From Branchiostoma floridae (taxonomy: Eukaryota; Chordata; Leptocardii; Amphioxiformes; Branchiostomatidae): DNA of 64,000 nt. The position numbers were made by a program, and so were the translations under genes. The first letter of the stretch is position 1. Each line of letters opens with the position of its first letter. The stretch covers positions 861,679 through 925,678 of the forward strand of contig NC_049988.1 of NCBI RefSeq assembly GCF_000003815.2. Reading direction: 5' to 3'. The notes beneath the pieces were generated by a model. It did not search any database and was not told the origin of the DNA. It saw only the letters and a list, made by a program, of their open reading frames with translations. Below are positions 11,501-23,500 of this stretch, piece after piece.

Positions 11501-14500
11501 GGACGCCTGTTGATGTAGTGTGTTCATTTTGTAATCGGTAATTGTTTTCCACATGTCCTGTTATAATCTTTTTCTTTTAACACAACTTTTATCTTTATCA
11601 TTTTTTCATTTCAACACACCTGTCATCTTTCATCATCTTTTCCTTTCAACACACCTGTTATCTTTTATCATCTTTTCATTTGAACACACCAGTTATCTTT
11701 ATTATCCATTCCTTTTAACTCACCTGTTATCTTTTATCATCTTTTCCTTTTAACACACCTGTTATCTTTTATCATCTTTTCCTTTTAACACACCTGTTAT
11801 CTTTTATCATCTTTTCATTTCAACACACCTGTTATCTTTTATCATCTTTTCCTTTCAACACACCTGTTAATAATCAGGGCTTTTTTTAAACCGGGGAACA
11901 GGGTCGCCGCACCCCGATACTGTCTACCTGCACCCCCTCAAATTACCGATTGTACTTTCTCTTTCAATGTAGCATTACTTTACCATATTCACAACATGCA
12001 GTCTGTTTCAAACTGATCCTTTTTCCAGTGAACATGTAACAAAAACAACATACAATAATGTATCTTATTATTACAAGCTTCATTACTCTCAAAATATCCC
12101 AAAACATATTAATAAAACCACAAAAATAACAATTTCTGGCTTTGAGTAAAGCACACAGCAGCATGCCCACGTTCTCATTGATAAGTTCATGGGAGGTTGG
12201 AAGAGTTCATTTTAAGTAGTAACAGGGAAAACATCTTTTTCATGGACTGTAAATCAAACATCCTTTCTTGGAAATATTTGAATCCATATTGCACATTAAA
12301 TTCAGATGGGTAAATCACTAGACAAAAGTAGTTAAAAACATAGTAATCTATACTAATTATCACATCAAAATGTTGTAAATAAAATCTTTCCCCCAATAGA
12401 TTTCTAAGAACTGCAACATCCTTCTGTTGTTAGCTCCTCCCCTTTCTGTCTGGCCCCACCTACCTGACTCCACACACTGGCTACAACTCTTTTGATGTGA
12501 AACATGATATCCCTGTGACACACTGATACAGCAGAGATTGTAGCAAACTTGAAAAAGTGTGAATATAACAGATCAAGTCTGCAATTTCTCACAACATTGT
12601 AACAAAACATTTGTTGACGATTTAGCTGTACAAAATGAATATTTTATCTGCATATAACATATAAGGCTCAACATAGTGGTACAGAATGTAGTGTGACTGT
12701 TGCCTTGGGAGAAAAAGCAAATAGTATGCAAAAATAAAATAAATGGTTGCTTATGATAGCCATGCATAAGAATGGTGTAAGCTTATTAACAAACCAAACT
12801 ATTTCTTCTCATAACATAGGGTTTAGATTTATCATTAATTCTTAAAACATGTGCACATATAAAGGGTGAGTTGTGGATAGTTTGCCAAGTTAAATTCAGT
12901 TTATATAGATAAAAGAAAAGTTGGTTTATATAAAAAACTTGACTTGACTTGTATATAAATCTTTTGACTATTTTAAGATTTGTATACAAATGTTTATATT
13001 GAGAAACATTCTTATTAAGTGCTAAATGTTGATATTAAGAAAGAAGAATAGCCTTTGAAGGTGTTGCACAATCCAAAAGAACTACAAAAATGTAACAAGT
13101 TTAGCCAGTTTTTTCATTGTGTTAATTGTATCTTACAGGCTACAAAATATGCCTTCTTGTAGTTTTACATGGTAAGGATAAACACACATTCAAGCTATGA
13201 TTTTCCCCTTGAAGTAGCCTCAAAATGTCCCATTTTTACCTCATATTTTCAAAGGCTTCGCACAGCGGAAGGGGGAAACCAACCCCCCGCTTGGTCGCTC
13301 CGCTCCCTCGCCACACTGACCAAGCTCCCTCATACTAATTTTTTCTAGAAAACCCCCTGCTGTTATCTTTTATCATCTTTTCATTAAAACACACCTGTTA
13401 TCTTTATCATCTTTTCCTTTAAACACACCTGTTATCTTTTATCATCTTTTCCTTTCAACACACCTGTTATCTTTTATCATCTTTTCCTTTTAACACACCT
13501 GTTATCTTTTATCATCTTTTCATTTCAACACACCTGTTATCTTTTATCATCTTTTCCTTTCAACACACCTGTTATCTTTTATCATCTTTTCATTTGAACA
13601 CACCTGTTATCTTTTATCATCTTTTCCTTTCAACACACCTGTTATCTTTTATCATCTTTTCCTTTCAACACACCTGTTATCTTTTATCATCTTTTCCTTT
13701 TAACACACCTGTTATCTTTTATCATCTTTTCATTTGAACACACCTGTTATCTTTTATCATCTTTTCCTTTCAACACACCTGTTATCTTTATCATCTTTTC
13801 CTTTTAACACACCAGTTATCTTTTATCATCTTTTCCTTTTAACACACCAGTTATCTTTATTATCCTTTCCTTTTAACACATCTGTTATATTTTATCATAT
13901 TTTCTTATAACCCTGTTATCTTTTATCATCTATTTCTTTGAACACACCTGTGGTCTCACCTGTGAGCATACCTGTGTGAGTAGGTCTGACGTCTGTTTTT
14001 TCTCCCCCAGAGTGATCAACAGTCCACCAGTGCTGAGGAGCTGTCGGAGGTAGGAAGCTTATCCAGGGCTCGAAATACTTTTTTCTGCATACCTGCTCTG
14101 GTGCAGGTAACATTGAAAATTACCTGCACCTGACAAATTTTTCCTGCACCACTCTGAATTTAGGAAGTATGGATCATACTAAAATTGTTGAGGAACCGTT
14201 ATTTTAACAGTCAATGTAGCTGATAACAATTCACATACACCTACATGTACCTAGTACATGGACCTGGTCCCCAGTGCAGGTTATGTGCAAATAGACACAA
14301 GAAATACCTGCACAGGTCCAATTTTACCTGCACTAACCTGCATATGCAGGTGGCATTTTGAGACCTGTTATCTATCAATATGTTCAGCAATTTGGATGCA
14401 TTAGTTGTTGCACCATTAGGTAAATGTGATAAATGCATTGTGTCAGGGCAGTTTGAGTGTAGTATTGTCACATTTGTGTGTACTGACAGGAAGGGGAGGA

Positions 14501-17500
14501 CAGTGTTGCGTTGGATGTGTAGTTTGAGTGTAGTTTTGTGTGTACTGACAGGAAGGGAAGGACAGTGTTGCCCTAGATGTGAAGTTTGAGTGTAGTTTTG
14601 TGTGTACTGACAGGAAGGGGAGGACAGTGTTGCCCTGGATGTGAAGTTTGAGTGTAGTTTTGTGTGTACTGGCAGGAAGGGGAGGACAGTGTTGCCCTGG
14701 ATGTGAAGTTTGAGTGTAGTTTTGTGTGTACTGACAGGAAGGGGAGGACAGTGTTGCCCTGGATGTGAAGTTTGAGTGTAGTTTTGTGTGTACTGGCAGG
14801 AAGGGGAGGACAGTGTTGCCCTGGATGTGAAGTTTGAGTGTAGTTTTGTGTGTACTGACAGGAAGGGGAGGACAGTGTTGCCCTGGATGTGAAGTTTGAG
14901 TGTAGTTTTGTGTGTACTGACAGGAAGGGGAGGACAGTGTTGCCCTGGATGTGAAGTTTGAGTGTAGTTTTGTGTGTACTGACAGGAAGGGGAGGACAGT
15001 GTTGCCCTGGATGTGAAGTTTGAGTGTAGTTTTGTGTGTACTGACAGGAAGGGGAGGACAGTGTTGCCCTGGATGTGAAGTTTGAGTGTAGTTTTGTGTG
15101 TACTGACAGGAAGGGGAGGACAGTGTTGCCCTGGATGTTGCCCGTGTGGAGTTGAAGCAGGCTAAAGCTCAGATCCATGCCCTGGAGGAGAAACTTTACG
15201 GGAAGCAGGCAGCGCTGGAGGCACTAACTCTGGACTGTGAGAAGCTGAAAGCTCAGGGTCATCACCATACACAGGTATGAAGGATCTGGCAGTTACATTG
15301 TATGCATTTTCATATTTGATATAAGTACTTATGTGTAGTGCCACACCCATCATAAGTATTATGTCAATCAACAAAGATGTTTGCACAAAAGATTCACCCT
15401 TCTAATTCTATTGAACATCAAAATACTGCAAATGCAGAAACTTTCACGGTGGTTTGATGTTTAAATTTTTCCATGGCAGTAAGAGACTACAGTGCATGGT
15501 GCTACCGCTAAATTAAAACCACTGCGAAAAGTCATTTTTTCCACTTTCACGAAATTAAATCCCCGCAAACTTAGATGCATTTACAGTACTTCCAACTCTT
15601 GATTCCTCCCACCAGGAATCAAGAGCTGGAAGTATCCAAGTTGATTTTTGCCTGGAAATGAGGTTTGGGGGCTTGGCTATGAATAAGCAAGTTTAGTGGT
15701 ATGTGCTGTATGTCACAATAGATGACAACCCTGCTTTGGCTTTATTAATGATTTTTGTTTGTTTTGGTTTTTGTAGGCAGACCAAAGTGGAATTGAAAAG
15801 ACAGTTGAAGTGACCACACAGAAGACCAGTGTTGCAGAGTACAAAGAGAAAGTATGGACAGATTCTGACTCGAACATCATTCTGATATAAATTCTTATAG
15901 ACTGCAGTTGTTTATGATTTGCAATTTCGGAATGGGTGATGTAATACATGTATATAGTGTATAGAAAATACATGTGTGTAGGTAGATTTTTGTGTGTACC
16001 ACCTCTTCATCTTAACGACAACAAAAATTGAAATTTTGTACCTCCGAATCCCAAATTCTTTATGCTTGCCTTTGAACAAGTCATTCCTTTCATTGGTTCA
16101 AGAGGAATTGGAGGCATTTAAGACATCTTGGTGTAAAAGTGTTAATATGGACTTTTAGAGTCTCCTTTGTCCCACATTTGGGGTGGTACCGGTACAAAAC
16201 CATTTTTCCTTGTTGGACCTGTCCAGAAAAAAAACAGACCTGAAAAAAAAATCAGTGGACCAGATCTTGAACCGATTAGAAAATGAACAGATTATATGGG
16301 CAGGTGGTGGAAGTTATTGTTGTTTACATGAAGATAGGATTTTAAAATGCCAGTCAAGTAGAGAGTATCTATTAGGCATTTCTACCAAGATTTTACTGTC
16401 AAATGCTAACGGAAGTCTGATACTCCACCAAACGGAATCCTTAGTTGCAAAATGGACTATAATTTGTATCACCCATTTACAACTTTCACAATCAGGTCCA
16501 GGTACAAAATGATAAAGAGGTTCTAACTGTACATGTTACTATGAAGCATACATTCTCTCTTTCATCCCCAGCTACAGGAGTTCCAACAGGCTATTACACA
16601 AAGAGATGACATCATCAAGCAGCTGTCAGTCAATCTGCAGATCAGTGTACAGGAGCGTGACTCTGTACAACAGGAGGCTGGGCATCAGGTGGCACAGCTG
16701 ACACAACAGATCCAGACGTTACAGCTGCAGCTGCAACAGGTGCGGACACTGCAAAACCAACTCTTAACCAGTGTTCTAGCCAGCCTGAATTTTTTTTTCG
16801 TCCCCTGGATTTTGAATGGAAATCCTGTCGAAGATGCAACAATCCTAGGGGGTCCAGTGGTACATGTATGCTCCGGGCAAAATGTTGATATCTAGACCCT
16901 TTATAACGCTATTTCCTTTATTTTGAGCGGCGAATTTTGCTGGTAAACTCAGCTTGGTTCAATTAGTATCTTAACATGCCGATTTTTGTCCATCATAGAG
17001 GATGGAATGGGCTTTGACCATCCCCAGCAGCAAAATTCTGTCAAAGGACGAATGGACGGGCGCTGGCTAAAACCCAGTTATTAACAGTCTCCAATAATGA
17101 TTTTCTTTCCATGCTGACTCCATTACATTGATACCTGCATGCACATTAATTTTTGTTTGTTTCCAAAAAGTTTCCCCTGTGGTCAGTTGTATTTTGGGTG
17201 CAAAGTAGTGGGTCACAGCACTTAAAAGAGTGGTAGAGATTCTTCTGTTTATGTTTGTAGGTTTACTAGCCTATGGCTGGAACTGGTGAACGTTAGAGAT
17301 ATATGTCAGTTTTGAGACGGATTAAGATGTGTATTTTGAGGTACCGAGCCTTACTGTTTTAAATCACAATTGGCAAAATACTGTGTTCTGCTACTTTGTG
17401 GCGTAACAATGTTACCCAAAGGGAAAACATACAATGTTTTCTTCTGTCGCAAACCAATCAAAGCTTGGAACTGTTGGTTACAGCAAATAGGTAAAATGTA

Positions 17501-20500
17501 TTAATTACATGTATTACACCAAATTTGAACAACATAGTAGCTGACTGGCTGTTACAGAAAATATGGTAATTACAGGTTAGCAAAACCTGTATCTGGTAAT
17601 TACAGGTTTTAGTTTTTACAGGTTTTAGTTTCGTAAAAGGCCAATTACTGGTTAGGAAACGCCCTGCATTTTGTAGAAAAATGTTGCCCTGCCAGTTCAT
17701 GGCTCGAAATTCATTTTTGGGATGTGCACCCTAGAAAATTGGGTGCACCGAAAAGTTTTTGGGTGCACCACATAAAATGAAGTAGAATATCAGAATAACC
17801 TAATCGCAAACCTACTAAATTAGTAATTTGAACAGAGCTCTTCAGAAATCAGAACAGCAGTTATCATAAGAAGTACCAACACTCAGTGTTCTCATGTCTA
17901 GAGTTACCAGTGAAACCCGAAAGTCGGTTAGTGTGCGGCACTCAATGTTGGCTTGGCACGCACACAGATTTTGAGCATTGAAAATATTGATTCACACAAA
18001 TGCCAACTTCAAATTCTTAAACAATCTTTCATGTAGATGTCAAGAAAATGGTGTTTACTAGACTGACATCTTTACACCCATAAGCCTTTAAAAACTTCCT
18101 TTGTTTACCTCTGCTACCTTGTGCACTCAGACCAGTTAGGGACCGACCTACTTATAAATATTAATGAGCTTGCCCTTATATGGGCAGTCAGCCGTTGGGG
18201 AACGGGCGTAGGAGGATGGAGCTATGTAATACGTAACATGATTGGCTGATAGCTTCCCAGCGGCCTTTGCAAGACAGCTTGCAACAACAACAAGCCCAAG
18301 AAATGCTTATTCTCTGATTGGTTGACAGCTTGTTTGTGGCAACAATCATAATAACCAGTGATAGGGCATGAGATAGCAGGGCCCCATAGGCTAATGCCGT
18401 GCACCTGTGCACCCACAGAAAAACATTGGGTGCACAGCTCCAATTTTGGGTGCACAAAGTATCTGAAGCCCTGCAGTTTGTTTGTGGAAGAACAAATGTG
18501 TACATGTCCTCTTGTTTCTTTACCAGGCTGGTGAGATGCTGAAAGGGCAGACAGGACAGCAGGGTGTGTCAGTAGAGGAGCTGTTCACCACACAGCAGCA
18601 GGTCATCACGTTACAGCACAAAATTCAGGAACAGGACACGATGTTACGTCAGAAGGATCTGCTAATACAGCAGGGGGACACAGCTATGCGGGAAAAAATC
18701 GACATCCTTGAACAGAAAGAATCAGCCTTGACCGCGGTAGCGCAGAAAGCTGCCCGCCAATCAGAAGAGCTTCTAAATCTACGGGAGGAAATAGCGTCGG
18801 TGGAAACAGTAAAGCAGCAAATGGAACTGCTGAAACAACGGTCGTCTGAGGAGATTCGCTCTCTGATGCAAACTGTTGAGGAACTTCAGAAGAAGGTACA
18901 TATTTCTGAGGGAAGAGACAGTGGGGAGGTGAATGTCCGAGCTCTGGAGGCCCAGCGGGCGGAGCTAGAGGAACTCCATGGGAAACAGATACAGGAGATG
19001 AAGGAAACTCTCAGAGAGCAATATCAAATCCAACATGAGAAACTTCGGCTGGAAAACGAAACCCTCCAACAACAGGAACGTAAACAAATGGAAGAACTCC
19101 GTCAGGAGCTGGTTTTAGCGACAGCCAAGCGTGAAGAGGTAGAGCAACAGTGGTCAGAGCAGAACGAGCTTGTCCAGTCGCTAACTCAAGAGGTGTCCAG
19201 ACTAACCGCTGCAACAGAAGACTCTGCTGCCTACCTGAACGTTGTGACGGAGTTGAAACGGGAGTATGACTCAAAAATACAACAACTGGACGAGTCTGTG
19301 CAATCTTCCGCTGCAGAGAATGAACAGCTGAAAAGAAGAGAGGAGGAAACTAGTTTAAGAATCAATGAACTATCACAGCAGCTGAATGCTGTTTCAGAAG
19401 AAAATCTTCAACTCAGAACCCAAATTGAAGAGCATGTGGCTGCATTAGATAGCTCCTCTCAACAGAAAGTGCCTGATACAGAGATGCAAGATGAGCTGGA
19501 GAAGTTAAGTGAGCAGCTGAAAGATGTTAGGGACGAACTTGAAGAGGCACAGTTTGAGAAAGAAAGTCTTCAACAGTCGCACCATTCAGAAATGACACGC
19601 TTGAAATCAGAACTTATGTATGAGCACGAAAACAAAATGAAAGTTCTCAAGGGCAACCTGGAAGCAACATTCCAGCAGAAGGTGGAATCCATCAAAGCTA
19701 AGAAAGATCGAGAGTTTGTCGAGCAACTACAACAAGCTCGTGCCGAGATGGAAGAGACCCACATGAGGGAACTTGAGGAACAGAGAAAGCAATATTCCAT
19801 AGAGTCACTTCACTTTTCTGAAGAAACAGCGCCAGAGGTTTCGGAGCTGTTGTCGTCACTGCAGCAGGAAAACAAAGACTTGTCAGAGGCGCGTGATGCG
19901 CTCTTGGAACAGATTGATCAATCACACCATGACCTGGAAGAAATGCAAGAAGAACTCTTAAAGGTAGCCAACGCCAAAGATAAAATCATAGCTGAGAACG
20001 AGTCCCTAAAGCAGCAACTTAACGCCGGAGACGAGGCGGGGCAAGACACGTCTCAGAAGATCTTAAACCTGGAGAGGGAACTGCAGGAACAAAGACAAAC
20101 CTTCTCATTTGCAGAGAGGAATTACCAGGTCAACTTGGAGGAAATGCAGGCGGAGTGTACGCAGTTGCTACAAGCCAGACAGGACCTAGAGGAAAGACTT
20201 GATGAGCTACAAGCAGCAAAAGGATTCCCAGCTGCTAGTGAGTTTGGCCCAAGTGGAGACGTCCCACCTACAGCAACTAGCCCTACAGAAGACAAACAGA
20301 CCAATTCTGAACTGGTACAGGAGATTCAGGAATTGAAGGAACAACTCAAGAAACATGAAGAGCTTGTGAGTCAGGTGGATTCTCTCAAGCAAGCTTTGGA
20401 ATCGGAGAAGCAGATTAAAGTGGTTCTTGAAGAGAAGGCGATGAACCAGATGAACTCATTTGAAGTTGAGAAGAATGCTCTACAAGATGAAATAGCACGT

Positions 20501-23500
20501 CTGCAACAACTGACCGCAGAAAGTGAGCAGGCTCTTCAAGAGACAAGACAGAACGGTTCTGACAGTGACTTCGACAGGATCTTTAAGGAAAACCAAGAAC
20601 TAAGGAAAGCAATACAAAGCGAACAGGAGGAAAGGAGAAATACAGACGCATCGTTGTCCACATTACAAGAAACTCTGGAATCTTTGAAGACTGAATTAAA
20701 GGCCAGAGAAACAGAACAGTTAGAGTTAAGGAAAGAGTTGACTGATGCTATGAAAGACAAAGAAGATGCTATTCGCAAAAGGGAAGAACTAATACAGCAA
20801 AACGAAGTCTCCACTACTAAAAGTGAGCTGGCATCATTACGAGAAAGCTTAGCTTCCAAGGATGCAGAATTACAAAATCTGAAACGGGAAGTACAAATCC
20901 TTCGTACTGCATCAAGCAGTCCGGGAGAACACGACAAATCAACCGATGACGAAACTTTTGGTCTACCACAGTCGGACAGTCTCCTGAAGGAATTAGAACA
21001 GGTGAAAAAAGAGTTGAAGGAGACGCAAGATATATATTCCAAGGAAAACAAACTACTTAAAGAAGCACTAGAGTATGAGAGGAAGGAGAGTGGTGTTACG
21101 GAGCCGGGGCAGGTACAGAGCAGGGTTGGTCAGCTTCAGGAGGAGGTGTCCAGGAGAGAACAGAGGGAACAGCAGCTTATAGAGGAGAAGAACCAGCTGG
21201 TAGCACTGCTCAAGGTAAGGCTTTTTGTTAGGATTTTATTATAGGGAGTCCAAATTTATTGGGGAGTCGTGGTAAGTGACTATTGTAGGGGGGGGGGGGG
21301 CGAGGGCATCCACCTTCAATTTTCAGAGTTTTTGATGATTTCAAGCTAAAATAGTGCATTCTAAGGTATCCTATGAGGCAAAAATACCTGGTAGCATCCC
21401 TGGTCAATCAGAATTTCATGCTTGTCAGAGGATTTTCTCCCCAGTGTAAGGGCATCCAGTGCATAAAATTTCTTGTTATTCTAAGAAAAGTGGATGACAC
21501 CTTGACACCTGCCTGGCTAAAAGCCTGCTTGAGGTACTCAAATATTAATGCGTGCTGTCATAGAATTTAAAGTGCTTATGGCACCAAAATACAACATTTT
21601 CAGATTAGACCTAGGAAAAAATGTTTCCTGTTTCAGTCTTGAAACAATTAGGGTTGGTAGGTAGGTCGGGATTTTCTTTTTTTTCTTGTAATCTTTTTTA
21701 GGCTGACCAAAACTCTAGTGTGACGTATTACAATTTATTTAAAAATTCTCCTGTTGATTCAACAGATGAGCAGGCAGACTGGCATTTTGCCGGTGGGTTC
21801 GGCAACCTGTTTACTTGACCTGCACATGACTTTTTATGATGAAGGAAGGGTGTGCAATTCCTTCTCTGCCCTCTCGTCTACTAGAGCACTAAGTCCATAT
21901 TACAATACAAAAAACAAACAATACAGTAAACAAAGTAAACTGAAATGCACAAGGACACAAGTGTCTTTCGATGTCAAACTTGAATGCTGTGCATAATGAA
22001 TAGATACATTTATCCTTCATAAGATGGAACGAGCAGTATTTTACTTTTACGTTAATAGGAAACAGGCTGAATAAAAAAAATTCTAACTGGCAGCTATGTG
22101 ACTCCACTGCCCACCCCAAAAAAAGTCTAGGGTCGGCAGGTTTTTTTTTTGGGGGGGGGGGTGAAACTGAAAACTTCAGTTTGAATATTGCACTGATAAC
22201 ATTATGGATAAGTTTTAACACATGAAATGTTGTGTTCCTGAAGGAGAGGACAGCCCAGCTGCAGCAGGACAAAGATGCTGTGCAGCAGCAGCTCAGACAA
22301 CAGGAAGACCTGGTCCAGACCTTCCAGACTCGCATGCAGACCTCAGACTCTGTTAGTGCAGACGTGCAGCAGGTAGGACAACTCTCGCGCTATGTACTTG
22401 TTATCAAAAAGGGTAGTACTAGTCTCTCTATGCAGCCACGGTCTGAAATGCCAGGAGCCTACAATAGGAAGGGCTGAATTGCAAGGGTCTAGAGTGGCTG
22501 CCATTTGGCGCTAACTCAGGTGACCTCAATAGGGTCGTCCCTCGGTTAGGACATTACATGGAGGTCCCGTGTATAGGCAGAGCCATACCCCAAGCATCTT
22601 GTAATTAGCCAGCGAAAGGGTATGTCACCCCGTAAGAGGCGGTATAAGCCTGTCGTGTGTAAGCATGTTGACCAATGATGATGATGAATGTGTCCCTGTC
22701 CAGGTGTTTGGTCGTCAGCTGTCAGCCCTACAGGCCCAGAGAGACGAGCTGCTGCGCCAGCTGGAGACACAGAAACAACAGCAGGGTTCCCTCTCCAACA
22801 TCCTGATGGAGAAAAATGCACTGGAAGAGAACCTCCAGAAAGAAAAAGAGCTGCTGAGGACCAAACTACAGGAGAAGGATGAGCTGGAGAAAGGACTGCA
22901 GGAAGAGAGGAGGAGGCTGGAACAGCAGGTGCATGAACAGAGGAGACTGGAGGCAGTTCTGGAAGAGAAAAACAAGCTGGAGCAGGAGCTGGCCAAACAG
23001 GTAATTAAAGAGGAAAATGCTATCAATTTTCTCATTTTTTTTTGTACTGCCTGTGTTACCAAAGTGCCAAACAAAGAATGTTTTAAAAGGAAAGATAAAT
23101 CTTAGAAATGAAAAGCCTACTATAACATGGTGAATATACCCCAAAGCTAAGTTATCACTTGTTTACAGAAGTCTGTCGTACATTGTGGTTCGGTACTCTC
23201 CACATGAGACCTTGAATTAGCATAGTATTGAAAAAGTAGGCTTTTCAATTCTAAGTTTAGCTTTACTTTAATAGCAATATACTGTGTAGGTTGAACCACT
23301 TCAACACAGGCATGTACTGATGTTTGAATGAAGACTCATCTGTGTTGAATCCATAGTTGAAGAAGGTTGTCGAGTTTGACAGAAATTTATTTCTGAGTTC
23401 CTTTCTTTGTGTTGGAACCAGGGTTTTAGCCAGCCTGAAATCATTTTTTGTCCCCTTTATTTTGGGCCGAAGGTGCTACGTACCTAGGAGGGTCCGGGGG

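Noticed and set aside
11553-13930. Possible CRISPR-like regular array
   Set aside because: The 35-bp units are contiguous with no unique spacers, the context is a eukaryotic intron, and no cas-like gene is present; it is a minisatellite.
14573-15178. 201-codon minus-strand open frame
   Set aside because: It lies entirely over the 62-bp array and has a 62-residue period because three units make 186 bp; it is open by repetition only, and the plus strand explains the sequence as splice-site copies.
16183-16512. 109-codon plus-strand ORF in AKAP9 intron 5
   Set aside because: It is entirely a reverse copy of the GGTACCGGTAC dispersed repeat.
18188-18505. Minus-strand ORFs before exon 7
   Set aside because: They lie in the GGGTGCAC-rich MITE-like element and show no protein-like conservation.
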